A stretch of DNA of 64,000 bases, taken from assembly GCF_043195095.1 (NCBI RefSeq), contig NZ_JBAFWN010000003.1; one strand, written 5' to 3'. Shown here in pieces: positions 35,883 through 45,400 of this stretch. The notes beneath the pieces were generated by a model that was given only the letters and a program-made list of their open reading frames with translations, was not told where the DNA came from and ran no database searches. The DNA is from NCEH01 sp043195095 (GTDB lineage: Bacteria > Pseudomonadota > Alphaproteobacteria > Rhizobiales > Xanthobacteraceae). The position numbers were made by a program, and so were the translations under genes. Numbering within the stretch: position 1 is the first letter of the stretch; each line of letters opens with the position of its first letter.

Positions 35883-37593
35883 CGTCCGCCTTATCCAGAA
35901 GTGAGACTACGTATTCGAGCGCGGCGCCGGCCTGTTCTCCCGAAACAGGGAGTTGCCATTCGCCTTCGGCGGAGAAATCAACCGGCCGAGTGTCAAACGG
36001 CTCATCGAACACCCAGTCTGCCGCAAGGCCGATGACATAGGCCGGATGTGGGAAGATGGAGGTCTCGCACCGAACCAGCACGTCAACAGCCATGCGTGAG
36101 GTATGCGCGGCGATGACCGCCACGTCGGCGTCATCGGCAATGAGGGGTGGCTCGTCATCGCGGCGCGCGTCGTAGTCATCTCCTTGGCCATGCCACGGAG
36201 TCCCCTGGCTACGACACCAAGCGAGGTATTGGCGGCGGGCGGCGTGTGGAGGGGGCTCAATGCCCGGTCGCAGGCGCGCCACGAATCCGCCGATGCCTCC
36301 GGCATAGACTTCGGCCCAAATCATCGGGCTCCGGGCGCGTCGCGCTACCGATGCAACGAAGTTGAATGCCTGCGGATCGGCGGTTGCGTCGATCAAGAGA
36401 TCGCATCCAGCAAGCGCGTCAAGGATCGTGGCCGTGCTGCCCGAAGATTCCTGGCCGCCCAAGTCGACTCGCCAAACGTCAGCCGTCACATTAGGCGCGA
36501 CCGCGCGCAGGCGCTCTTCAAGTGCGTCAGCCTTGTGCGCGCCGAGGCTTTCCGCCCCCAATTCATTCCGTGCTAAGTTACCCGGCTTCAAGATGTCGTC
36601 ATCGATGAGCACGAACTGCCGGACGCCGCTTCGCGCGAGGCTTGCAGCGATCTTTGAGCCCAGCGATCCACAGCCGACGATACCGACCTTCTTCCCGGCT
36701 ATTGCTGCGTAGGAGTCCGGGAGGCGGGTGCCGGTTTCGTCGGAAACGTCGATGGCGCGATAGCGCAGCACCTTCCATGTGCCGTCGTGGAAGAACGAGA
36801 AAAAGAACTGTGCACCTGTCGCGTCAGCGAGCACCGTGAATCGCGATGTGGCATTGTCGTCGGCGGGCGCCTGGCCCTGAATAGCCGTCGCGGTGACAAT
36901 GCAGTCCAGATGCTCCTGCTCGGAAACTACTACGCCATCGAGTGACGGAAGCCGCACGAGAAGCCCGGGGCTGCCCTGGCTGTCTCCAGGCGGTATGCTG
37001 TCTTCTCGCCATACTGGCGTGGATACGGGGCCGATTGAGGCGACATAGGCAGTCCACGTCCGGCGGGGGCCGAGCGTTTCCACGATGTTACACGGATAGC
37101 TGTATCCAGATTCCAGAGCGGCGATGCAATCGCGCAATCCACGGGTCAGGAATGCCCGGCAGCTCGTGCTCCGCAACTGCTGACCGAGGGATGCCTGATG
37201 TGCGCTCGGTACGACGGCGCGCCGATTTAGTGCTGGTTGCTCACCGGAAAGAAGACGGAACACGCTTTCGATCATCATCGCGCCGGTTACCGCAGGGTCC
37301 CAGTTGTCCGTCCTGTACTCGAGGCAAAACTCGCCTCCGTGTCCCCATTGGTGACTTGAGTAGTGTCGTCCGTCCCGAGGCAGAACAGAGGGCGGTGTTT
37401 CCGGAAAGAACGCCGGGTAGATCAAGGTGAATGGCAGGGCTTCCCCGTTGACGACGATGTCAAAATCAACGGCGAACTTCAGACCTTTCATCATGCGCGG
37501 CGTCGCGCCCGCCAGCCAAGGTGCACTCGCTCGGAGGGTCTCGATGCCAGTTACTTCCGTTTTCAGGCGCTCGGGATTGTGGATGAACCACAT
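35860..37593 (-). CDS. cap2: CBASS Cap2, E2-E1 fusion
   Basis: A 577-residue ubiquitin-transfer-like enzyme. The N-terminal E2 domain carries the candidate active Cys 90 in GGEFCLEYRTDNWDP. The C-terminal E1/ThiF domain begins near residue 300 with GIVGCGSLGSK (nucleotide loop) and FVLIDDDILKPGNLARNEL; Cys 460 in YLAWCRSQG is a candidate E1 cysteine. Cap2 conjugates the CD-NTase C-terminus to targets and primes signalling. The ATG overlaps the CD-NTase stop (ATGA). A longer open frame upstream lies inside the CD-NTase gene and is rejected. Confidence 0.93.
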   Translation of the reverse strand: MWFIHNPERLKTEVTGIETLRASAPWLAGATPRMMKGLKFAVDFDIVVNGEALPFTLIYPAFFPETPPSVLPRDGRHYSSHQWGHGGEFCLEYRTDNWDPAVTGAMMIESVFRLLSGEQPALNRRAVVPSAHQASLGQQLRSTSCRAFLTRGLRDCIAALESGYSYPCNIVETLGPRRTWTAYVASIGPVSTPVWREDSIPPGDSQGSPGLLVRLPSLDGVVVSEQEHLDCIVTATAIQGQAPADDNATSRFTVLADATGAQFFFSFFHDGTWKVLRYRAIDVSDETGTRLPDSYAAIAGKKVGIVGCGSLGSKIAASLARSGVRQFVLIDDDILKPGNLARNELGAESLGAHKADALEERLRAVAPNVTADVWRVDLGGQESSGSTATILDALAGCDLLIDATADPQAFNFVASVARRARSPMIWAEVYAGGIGGFVARLRPGIEPPPHAARRQYLAWCRSQGTPWHGQGDDYDARRDDEPPLIADDADVAVIAAHTSRMAVDVLVRCETSIFPHPAYVIGLAADWVFDEPFDTRPVDFSAEGEWQLPVSGEQAGAALEYVVSLLDKADDADRTGT

Positions 37594-38654
37594 CAGCCAA
37601 ATCCCCGCGGCTTGTCGTCTGCGCGCGGCGCGTTGGGGAAAGTGAAGGCTCCTGCAGGCGGCGCAACGGACGCGACCTTGAGAAGGGCCGATTTCTTTTC
37701 GAACTTGGATTCGTCGCGGTCGCTGAAGAAGGTCGTCGCGTAGACCTTGTCCCAACATTTCAGCGCCTTGGTACGCGTGCAATCGTGCTCGAACAGCGGG
37801 GCAAGCGTGTCGATAGCGTCGGTCAGGCGTGTTCGCAGGAAGCGCGCGCGAGGGTCATCCGTGCCTTTGGTAATGGTTTCATTGGGCGTGACCGGGTGCT
37901 CGACCACGAGGTTCCAGCTCAGCCGGTCGCGGATAGCCTTCATCGTATCATAGAGAGCGCGGTCTTCCCGCCAGATGTCACCTCGGAAGCACTCAGTTAC
38001 GAGCTTGGTGATCCCGAAGCCGCTGAGGACCTGACTCGACCAGCTTTCCCGGCTGCGCGCGTATTTCTTGATTTCACGCACCACGCGGCGGAGTTGACGG
38101 CCATTGACGGTGTCCGGGCTCTGCTTCGTGTTCTCGTCTTCGAACCACTTCGACACGTCGCGGGCGTCCGAGCGCTTCCAGTCGCTGCTGGCAAGCTCGT
38201 GGTGGTAGCTCTCGTTTCCAAAGATGTCCTTGGTTGTCACGCGGCGGTACACCGGCACGTCCACGCAATATCCGGCGAGGTAATAGACACGCACACAGTT
38301 CTTGCGCACCTCGGGCGGGGTCTTGAATGAGCCGTCGTCGAGCGCGTCCCGCACCATCTGGCGAGCTTGCAGCGCAGTCATCTCCGCGCCGCGCTCGCCG
38401 ATGAGCACGGCCTTATCGAAATAGACGCCATCATCGATATCGTAGTCCTTGGCAGGGTGCCGCGTCATCGTTTTCATGGCGTAGCTGCCTTGGCTGGCGA
38501 ACTCGCGCGGCGTGGGCTTGCCCTTATCCTTCAGGCCTTTCTTCAGGCGCTCGCGGTTGGCATCACGCCGTCCGCGCATATTGGTCCGCTCCGCCTGCGG
38601 GAGAGTCACCTCGTCGTCGTGAAAGGCAAGAACGTCGTTGGCGCAGTTGTACAT
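37593..38654 (-). CDS. cdnA: CBASS CD-NTase (DncV/CdnA-like nucleotidyltransferase)
   Basis: A 353-residue cyclic-oligonucleotide synthase. The polymerase-beta-like core shows GSYAMKT (Gly 56, Ser 57) followed by KDYDIDDGVYF, giving the metal ligands Asp 72 and Asp 74, and a third acid, Asp 132, in YCVDVPVYR. The GS-x-DYDIDDG pattern is that of clade A (DncV), which makes 3'3'-cGAMP; the product here is inferred. It ends in ...DDKPRGFG, and a C-terminal Gly is what Cap2 conjugates. It sits between capV and cap2. Confidence 0.93.
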   Translation of the reverse strand: MYNCANDVLAFHDDEVTLPQAERTNMRGRRDANRERLKKGLKDKGKPTPREFASQGSYAMKTMTRHPAKDYDIDDGVYFDKAVLIGERGAEMTALQARQMVRDALDDGSFKTPPEVRKNCVRVYYLAGYCVDVPVYRRVTTKDIFGNESYHHELASSDWKRSDARDVSKWFEDENTKQSPDTVNGRQLRRVVREIKKYARSRESWSSQVLSGFGITKLVTECFRGDIWREDRALYDTMKAIRDRLSWNLVVEHPVTPNETITKGTDDPRARFLRTRLTDAIDTLAPLFEHDCTRTKALKCWDKVYATTFFSDRDESKFEKKSALLKVASVAPPAGAFTFPNAPRADDKPRGFG

Positions 38655-38675
38655 AGATCACCTCGAATTTCTGAG

Positions 38676-39815
38676 TTATGCGACCACCGCGCCGGCGGTG
38701 GACGAAGCCCGAAACGCCAGAGGATCGGTTCGAGGCGGAACGGTGTTGAACAGGCCGCAGATCAACGCCGCCTCGACGTCGGTCGCTGCGTAAGCACACT
38801 TGCTGTTGGTCATGTCCGCGTCGGTGCGGGCCTGGTTGATGAGCGCCTCCATCGCTTCGGTGCGCGTCTCGTCAAGATCGAGATAGGGGATGAGCGCCGC
38901 GGGCACTTTCTCGCTCGGGAAGCGGATAATCGTGCAGTTGCGGTTCACATGGCGCGCGAGTTTCTTGGCCATGTGGTCATATGCGAACTGCTGCGCATCC
39001 ACCGCAAGACTGGCCGCTTCGCCGCCGAACTTCCACTCGCCCAAACCGCGATCGAGCGCGGACCTGGCGATCTGTTCACCTGCCGGCATTGGGCAGGTGC
39101 CAAGGCAAAAGATTTGGATCTCCTGCCCAGGCGCGGTCAAATCGAGCGCGTCGATAAGACCAATCAGCACGGGATTGTTTGCCCACAGCCCGCCGTCGAC
39201 GAACACGTTGAAGCCGCTGGACGAATTGTCGGGATGATCTACCGCAGCCATCGAGCGGTAGATCGGCGCAGCCGTAGTGGCAAGGCATACGTCGACGAGT
39301 GAGTAGTTGTCGTCGCGATGGTTGGTTGTGTCCTTGAGGTGCGGTGTCTTGAACACCCAAGCGCGGTGTTGGCTCATCTCGACGGTCGGGATCGCAAGGC
39401 CGATACCGCGCGCCGCATAGATGTTGCCCAGCGTTGTCGTGCCGAGCTTCTCAGTAAGCGCCTTTCGCAGCTCTTTTGTTCCGGCTGCAAGTGCTGGTGG
39501 TCGCTTCCAGCCGTCGGGTATAGCGCCGATGACGCCGGCCGGGAGGGAGCGCGAGAAGATCTTCGGTCCGTGCTGAACGTAGAGATTGACGATATCCGAA
39601 AGCGGGACTCCGGCTGCAAGCGCACAAGCGATGATGCCGCCGGTGCTGGTGCCAACGATGAGATCGAAAGCTGCGCCGATATCGACAGCAGCGATACCGC
39701 GCCGTTGTGCGAATGCAGCGCCGACACGATCGAGATAGGTGGCAGTATAGGTTCCACGCATGCCGCCGCCGTCGAGGCTGAGCACGCGAAATGGTGGCAA
39801 GCTGGATGTTGTCAT
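38676..39815 (-). CDS. capV: CBASS effector CapV, patatin-like phospholipase
   Basis: A 379-residue patatin phospholipase. The oxyanion hole is DGGGMRG (residues 15-21), the nucleophile is Ser 57 in GTSTGG, and the catalytic Asp is 207 in FVDGGLWANNP. CapV is activated by cGAMP from the neighbouring CD-NTase and degrades the inner membrane, killing the infected cell. It is the first gene of the operon, 21 bases before cdnA. The start at MTTSSLPPF places the DGGG motif correctly; an upstream extension would run through the AT-rich promoter region. Confidence 0.94.
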   Translation of the reverse strand: MTTSSLPPFRVLSLDGGGMRGTYTATYLDRVGAAFAQRRGIAAVDIGAAFDLIVGTSTGGIIACALAAGVPLSDIVNLYVQHGPKIFSRSLPAGVIGAIPDGWKRPPALAAGTKELRKALTEKLGTTTLGNIYAARGIGLAIPTVEMSQHRAWVFKTPHLKDTTNHRDDNYSLVDVCLATTAAPIYRSMAAVDHPDNSSSGFNVFVDGGLWANNPVLIGLIDALDLTAPGQEIQIFCLGTCPMPAGEQIARSALDRGLGEWKFGGEAASLAVDAQQFAYDHMAKKLARHVNRNCTIIRFPSEKVPAALIPYLDLDETRTEAMEALINQARTDADMTNSKCAYAATDVEAALICGLFNTVPPRTDPLAFRASSTAGAVVA

Positions 39816-39865
39816 AAAACCCTCGAACACGTCACCGCAGGGTCGCTGTAGGCAGCGTCGCGATA

Positions 39866-39905
39866 CCATATATAGTATATAGTCCGTAACTGTTCTCAAT
39901 ATAAT
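39866..39905 (-). promoter_or_regulatory. AT-rich promoter region of the CBASS operon
   Basis: The bases upstream of capV switch to AT-rich sequence with the dyad ATATAgTATAT (39869-39879) and, on the minus strand, a TTGAGA block followed by TATACT-like hexamers, although their spacing (about 14) is shorter than ideal. It is the only promoter-like stretch between capV and the SinR-family gene. Confidence 0.35.
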
Positions 39906-39949
39906 GGATTTCGATGAAAGAAATTGATTGGAAACTCACTGTCAATTTC

Positions 39950-40228
39950 TCACGCCGCCATCTTGCTCTGGCGGCTGTTGATCCAGTCCCAAGCTTCCTG
40001 CGGAAGCCAGCCCTGGTAGTCGCTGGTCACACCGATCACCAGGAAGAAGTCATTCTTGTCGACGTGCGGCGCGAGGCGGTCCCAAATGCCGTTAGCGCGG
40101 AGCGAAGTATCGACGAGCCATGTCGACCCGAGAAAGTGCCACCACTCGCCGCAGTTCTTGATTGCGTCGTGCAATGCTTCATAATTCTGACCTGGGCGCT
40201 TCAGGTCATAGTTGATCGCGTAGATCAT
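39950..40228 (-). CDS. SinR-family protein (Cas2/VapD-like fold)
   Basis: A 92-residue protein starting MIYAINYDLKRPGQNYEALH, the start of the so-called SinR family, with a predicted beta-alpha-beta ferredoxin fold as in Cas2 and VapD (IYAINYDL, STWLVDT, DFFLVIGV as strands). Family members are often annotated in mobile and defence regions; activity is not established. An AAGGAG ribosome site precedes the ATG. It is on the same strand as CBASS, 134 bases upstream of capV, and divergent from the sigma-factor gene. No CRISPR array is near. Confidence 0.75.
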   Translation of the reverse strand: MIYAINYDLKRPGQNYEALHDAIKNCGEWWHFLGSTWLVDTSLRANGIWDRLAPHVDKNDFFLVIGVTSDYQGWLPQEAWDWINSRQSKMAA

Positions 40229-40283
40229 GTTGGCTCCTTGACCGGTTACGACGCTGAACCGGCCAACCGGTGCGTCCTGACTC

Positions 40284-40355
40284 CCTATGCGGAGGCCGGA
40301 GCCAACGCGGACATGGGTTGCATCATGTCCGCGCCGAGCGGTCTTCCCGCATAGG
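40284..40355. promoter_or_regulatory. Nested inverted repeat between divergent genes
   Basis: Outer arms CCTATGCGG (40284-40292) and CCGCATAGG (40347-40355) enclose inner arms CGCGGACATG (40306-40315) and CATGTCCGCG (40324-40333), all perfect, with an 8-base loop and partly pairing middle. It lies between the SinR-family and sigma-factor genes. It could be a regulator site, a cruciform or an RNA structure. Confidence 0.6.
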
Positions 40356-40378
40356 CATATTGAAAGGAGACGCATGAG

Positions 40379-40963
40379 GTGAATTCGGGCCAGGTTGCCG
40401 CTACCCGCACTCGTGACGAGATCGCTGCCGCGATTCGATCGCTCACGGCTGCCGACTTGGCGCGCCTGAAGATGGTGGCGAGGAAATACGCCTTCGGACG
40501 GCCAATCGAAAGCGACGACCTCCTACAAGAAGCATACGTCCGCGCGTTAGATAGCCGCGCCTGTCCCTCGCATGTCGATGTCGTCAAATTCCTGGCCGAG
40601 GCCATGCGTAGTATCGCCCACGGCGAAGCGGAAAAGGTGGAGCACAAAGTCACTCTTGTTCCCATCGCAAAAACAGGCGGACCGGACGACGAAGCGAGCT
40701 CCATTAGAGATGAGGCTGATGATGCCGAAACGCGGATGATCGCTGCTCAACAGGCCGAGAAGTGCATCGCCGCCCACGCGGCGGTGATTGCCTTGTTCGA
40801 CGATGACCCCACCGCTCAACTCGTGTTGGAAGGAATGATGGAGGAGATGACTGCGGAGGAAATGCGCGAGCTGACCGGGCTCGACAAGACCGGTTACGAC
40901 AGCAAGCGCAAACTGATCCGCCGTAGGATTGACAAGCAATATCCCGAAGGATGGAAGCCATGA
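40379..40963 (+). CDS. ECF-like RNA polymerase sigma factor
   Basis: A 194-residue protein with sigma region 2 (KMVARKYAFGRPIESDDLLQEAYVRAL, about residues 31-58) and a C-terminal region-4-like HTH (MTAEEMRELTGLDKTGYDSKRKLIRRRI). It would direct RNA polymerase to unknown promoters. The GTG start is used; five bases before it is an ATG AGG TGA mini-frame whose stop overlaps the GTG, an odd arrangement. It is the first gene of a tightly overlapping trio with an unknown protein and an ImmA/IrrE-type protease, which could be its inhibitor and activator by analogy. Confidence 0.75.
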   Translation: MNSGQVAATRTRDEIAAAIRSLTAADLARLKMVARKYAFGRPIESDDLLQEAYVRALDSRACPSHVDVVKFLAEAMRSIAHGEAEKVEHKVTLVPIAKTGGPDDEASSIRDEADDAETRMIAAQQAEKCIAAHAAVIALFDDDPTAQLVLEGMMEEMTAEEMRELTGLDKTGYDSKRKLIRRRIDKQYPEGWKP

Positions 40964-41403
40964 CCGGAAAAGGCAAAAGGGAGCGCGTAGCGCTCGACCG
41001 GCTGGCAGATGTCCTTGTCGATGACATTCTTAGCGCGTCCGATGAGGACATTCTGGCCGAATTCAAGGAAGCAGGTGACGACCCAAACCAGAATGCTGCC
41101 GAGATGCGAGCTCTATTTGAAAAAAGCGTTCTCGCATCGAACAAAAAGCGCCTCGCCGCAGCCAAAGCGGCTGCTACAGCGAACCGTCGTTCGCCGACCG
41201 GGTCTGTGGTCGCGCCAATTGATATGGCGACTGCCCGCGCTCGTCTTCGTTCAGTCGTTGATAGACCTGACTTGCCTCAGAAGGTCACACTGGCCGCCCG
41301 AAAAGAGAATGAACTTTCAGATGCTGATATTCTCGGCATGGTTGAGGATCTGCGGGAGCTTGGGGTACTGCCTCCCGATGACAGTCAGGATGGAAAACCC
41401 TGA
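40960..41403 (+). CDS. Unknown protein between sigma factor and ImmA-type protease
   Basis: I do not recognise this 147-residue protein. It is highly charged and mostly helical, with an acidic N-terminal region (LADVLVDDILSASDEDILAEFKEAG) and a C-terminal ARKENELSDADILGMVEDLRELG. The ATG overlaps the stop of the sigma gene and its own stop overlaps the start of the next gene, so all three are made together. An anti-sigma or adaptor role would fit, but this is only inference from position. An ATG at 40951 is an alternative start. Confidence 0.6.
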   Translation: MTGKGKRERVALDRLADVLVDDILSASDEDILAEFKEAGDDPNQNAAEMRALFEKSVLASNKKRLAAAKAAATANRRSPTGSVVAPIDMATARARLRSVVDRPDLPQKVTLAARKENELSDADILGMVEDLRELGVLPPDDSQDGKP

Positions 41404-42185
41404 TGTCTCTTTCGCCGGCCGAGCGGCTTCTTCAAGAATTGGGCGTTACTGAACCGGATGAGATCGATCTTGAAGCGATAGCCTACTACGTCAATGCGCG
41501 CGTGAGATATCGAGCGCTCGACGGCTGCGAGGCGCGGATCATTGGCAAGGGTGACGAGGCGATCATCACCGTCAACGCCAACAGCACCTATCGTCGAAAG
41601 CGCTTTTCGATCGCGCACGAATTGGGACATTGGCACCATCATCGAGGTAAATGCCTTGCTTGCCGCGTTGAGGAGTACCGTCCGCGCGATACACTCTCGC
41701 CGGAGCGCACGGCCGACGGCTACGCCGCCGACCTTCTTATGCCCCATTATTTGTTTGGGCCTTTGGCCCGGCAGCAAGGCAAGCTAACTTTTAAGGCAGT
41801 CGCGGCGCTCGCCGATATTTTCAATGCAAGCAAACCGGCAACCGCAATCCGGCTGGTGGAGAGCGATCACTCGCCCGCCATTCTTGTCTGTCACGGCCCC
41901 AGAGGTCGAAAATGGTTTACTCGGGCGCCAAGTGTCCCGCAGAGGTGGTTTCCGCAAGATAGTCTTGATGCCGACAGCTACGCTTTCGGGATTCAGTTCG
42001 GCGGAAATCCAGATGACCCTCTGCCGCGCAAGATTGGCGCGGACGCTTGGTTCGACCGGCGGGATGCCGATCGATTCGAAGTCCACGAGCAGACCATGCG
42101 AACCGGTCCGGATGAAACGCTTACGCTTGTGCTAGTCAACGATCCCAGAATGTTGGAAGACCAAGATTATCGGGGCCGCAGTTAA
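41403..42185 (+). CDS. ImmA/IrrE-family metallopeptidase
   Basis: A 260-residue zinc protease of the ImmA/IrrE type. The HEXXH motif is IAHELGHWHHH (about residues 72-82), and the downstream acid is in ERTADGYAADLLMPHYLF, the usual E-x-A-x-x-FA-xx-LLMP-like block. Family members cleave repressors (ImmA of ICEBs1, IrrE/DdrO). Here the overlap with a sigma factor and an unknown charged protein suggests it cuts one of them to switch transcription. No HTH domain is fused to it. Confidence 0.88.
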   Translation: MSLSPAERLLQELGVTEPDEIDLEAIAYYVNARVRYRALDGCEARIIGKGDEAIITVNANSTYRRKRFSIAHELGHWHHHRGKCLACRVEEYRPRDTLSPERTADGYAADLLMPHYLFGPLARQQGKLTFKAVAALADIFNASKPATAIRLVESDHSPAILVCHGPRGRKWFTRAPSVPQRWFPQDSLDADSYAFGIQFGGNPDDPLPRKIGADAWFDRRDADRFEVHEQTMRTGPDETLTLVLVNDPRMLEDQDYRGRS

Positions 42186-42488
42186 TGTCTGGGGCAAGGC
42201 CCGCAAATTCACTGCAACTGCTTATGACGCGCTCGTCGACAAGCGAGACAAGAACAGCTTGCGCGTCAACGTGGAAGCATCAGCTATGCCGAAGACCATT
42301 AATCTCTTCATGTTAAGCTAGGCTGCTATTCCCTGCGCAGGCCGGGGCAAACATATTGCGCATGGCAGGGCCGAGGGCATGGCAGCCGTCCGGGCCTGGG
42401 CGACCAAAATCAAGCGGATATCAAGCTGGCTGCTGCCGCTCACAGCAGCTTTAGAAAGCGACTTCGGCTACTACTTCGGGGAGACAAT
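42186..42488 (+). other. Gap before the STAND gene, possible gene remnant
   Basis: One plus-strand frame, without a start codon, reads GAAVNVWGKARKFTATAYDA and on to a TAG at 42319-42321, and looks protein-like. It may be a displaced C-terminus. No family was recognised. The rest up to 42488 should hold the promoter of the large downstream gene; I see no clear boxes. Confidence 0.3.
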
Positions 42489-45400
42489 ATGTCTGGCGGA
42501 CGGATCGCCATCAGCGGTTTCGACTACCAAGCGGTCGTCATTCTGGACCAATTGTTCGATCACTTCGACCAGCATGCTGGCGACGCCCGGGCACGGCCTG
42601 AAGGGAAGGACGATTTGGATTTGGTTTGGACTGAGAACGGTCGCGACCGTCGCCGCCATGTCCAGATCAAGAAGCCGCGCGAGACGGATCAAGGCCTCCC
42701 CAAGAATCAACCTTGGCGACTTTCCGAAGTCGCGCATGAACTCCTGCCAAACACCCTAGACCAGCTCGCGATCTCAGACAGCCAGCAGGCCTGGATTTTA
42801 GGGGACGTGGTTCAGCCGCAGGTTCGGCGCCTGGTCGCAGCTGGGAGCGCGGCGGCGGATCGAGAGGCGGGCCTCTACTGGTCGGTGGTCCACTTGATGG
42901 CTCGCGCGGCGATATTGGACCAAGTTCCCGGCGGCTCGCGTCGATCCCTTCTGAAATGGCGCTTCAAAAACCCGCCGAGTATCGCCAATGATGCATGTGA
43001 TCTTCTAGTCGCCACCTACGGCCAGATATTGAGAGTGGCAAATACCAGCGCCGAAGTCGTGCGCCGCTATCAAGAGCAGGTTATTTGGGTCGATCAGCGT
43101 CTTCCAGGCGTGCTCGCCCGGGTCGAAATTCTGGACGATTATGGATCTGAAGCGCAGGTGGGCAAACGCTTCCAAGACCGATTGCAGCGTGAATATCGCC
43201 TGTCGCCGCAGGTCGTGGAACACAACCTGTTCGGCAATTTCCGATCCTTTATCAATGATGTCGCCAAACAGCCAGGAGAGATGATCGATCGGCGGGGTTT
43301 CGAAGTGCAGCTCCGCAGCGCCTGGCCGCAGATGAGCGCTGCGACAGAGCCGCCAGTTCCACCAGCAAATGGGATTTTGAGACCGGACTTGATCGATGGA
43401 CTGGTCAAGCCTGGATCCGCCACGGTTGTCGAGGTCGTAGGTATCTCCGGGTCTGGCAAGACGACGCTTGCCGCGCAAGCGGCTGCCGCGTTGGAGGACC
43501 ACGATCCGGGTCGCCTCCCGATCTACGTCCGCGTGCGGGCAGATGCGGCATTTCGCGACGTGATGTCCGGAGTCTCTTTCCACCTTTTGCGTCGGGGAAT
43601 ACCCGACCTGTTCGGTCTCGCTGTGGAGAGCAAACCCGCCGACGAGACGGTGATCGACCGTTTGGCGGAGATATGCAGTGGTCTGTCTCGGCCGGTGCAG
43701 TTGCTGTTGGATCTGGCCGAAGGAACGTGCAACGCCCAATTCGGCCGAGACCTGGGACGGTTTGCCCGCGCCTTGACGCCGGGGTCTTGCCGCCTCGTAG
43801 TGTTTGGTCAGCAGAGCACTTTCAGCGCGCTGAGCCCTGTCGAGAGCGACAGCGCCGGCGTCCGCGCGATCAATATGCGCGGTTTCCGCTGGGAGGAGTT
43901 CGTAAGCCTCGTGGGTCGTTACCACCTCGGCATCGACCGGAGGGGGCTGTGGGAGATCTTCAATCGGATCACCGTTGGACGGCCGGCCGGACTCTATGCG
44001 CAACTCGCTGAGGCTTTGGCCCGCCAACCAACGCTCGACGCGATGCTCGCCATCGCGGGCAGACCGCCTGAGGATGTGGTTTCGGCTGCGGAGCAAAGCC
44101 GTTTCGATCAACTCGCGCCAGGCGCTAGGTCTGCGGCGGAGCATCTTGTCTGCTTCGCTCTGCCATTTCGACGGCACGATGCCGAGGCAGCTTTTCCGCA
44201 TGAAAATGTCGGCGCTGCCATCAAAGCGCTCTTAGATCTTGGCTTGCTTCGGACCGAGGCCGAAGGCCTTCTGGAGATGCACGAAACCGTTCGCGCTGGG
44301 CTGGAGTCTGGCATCGCGCCAGCCGTGCGGCAGAGCGCCCACGTCGCCTTGGCGGAGTGGTACGGCGGACAGGGCGATATCACCGCGCAGATATTCCATC
44401 TCGACAAAGCGGGCCACTCTGATCAAGCGGAACTCCTCAGCCGAGAGACGTTCCTGCGGGGAGAGGCGTGGCGCAGTCTCGCCAGTTATGTGACCCGCCG
44501 GGCGGTTGTCACCGCGCAAGAGGTCGTCGCTCTTGCTGCCCGGCCTGAGCGTATCGCTGATTTCTATCTCCTCGGATCCATCCTGCAGGAACTTACCCCA
44601 GAAGGCGTGGATGAGCTGCTCATGGACCTGCTTATCCAGCAGCGTTTCCGCTATTTTAGCGATCATGATTGGGCGCGACCTGTGGTCGAAGCGATCCTCG
44701 CGCTCAGTCCCACCCGTTTCCAAGAACTGCTCGAATTTACGGTTGCCCAGGCGGCAAATGCAAAAGAACGTCGACAAGGCCTGACTTGGCTTTTGATTGC
44801 CGCCCGCTACGGACGCCGATCGTCGACAGCCGAGATTGTCGATTTCGCACAGTCGCAACCAGAGGACGTTCAGCACCTACTGTTGCCGGCCCTATTGCTC
44901 GACGGCAGCCGTGCCGCGCTTGCGCTGGGCTTTGCAATCTTTGCTCGCCCAACCGACGACAAGGCTCGACGCGACGCGCCCTGGAGTGGAGTGAAGCTGA
45001 CTGTCGAGCGGCGGGAGGACGCGGTGGAAATTCTGGCCGCTCTGCCAACGATGCCGGCATCGGCAATGATCGCGACCCGATCGCTTGGGTTCGGACCCGT
45101 CGGATCTCTCATCTGGGCGGCCCGGAATCAGTTGCGTTCGTTCTGTGTCGACATTCTTAGGGAAGACGGCAGCGAAGCCGATATCAGAGCCAACGCGTGG
45201 AGGGTCCTAATCTTTATCGGTCACTCAGAAATCGAGAAACTGGTCAATCCCTTGGCCCCCGGACCAATCTCTCAAGATTGCGCGCTGCTGGGGCCAGCCT
45301 TCGCGCCGACGGCCTATGATGGGCGCCTATATGAGGGGGTTCTGTTCGATCCATCCGCACCGCCCGCCCACCGTCAAGCCGCGTTAGCAGTCCTCCTTTT

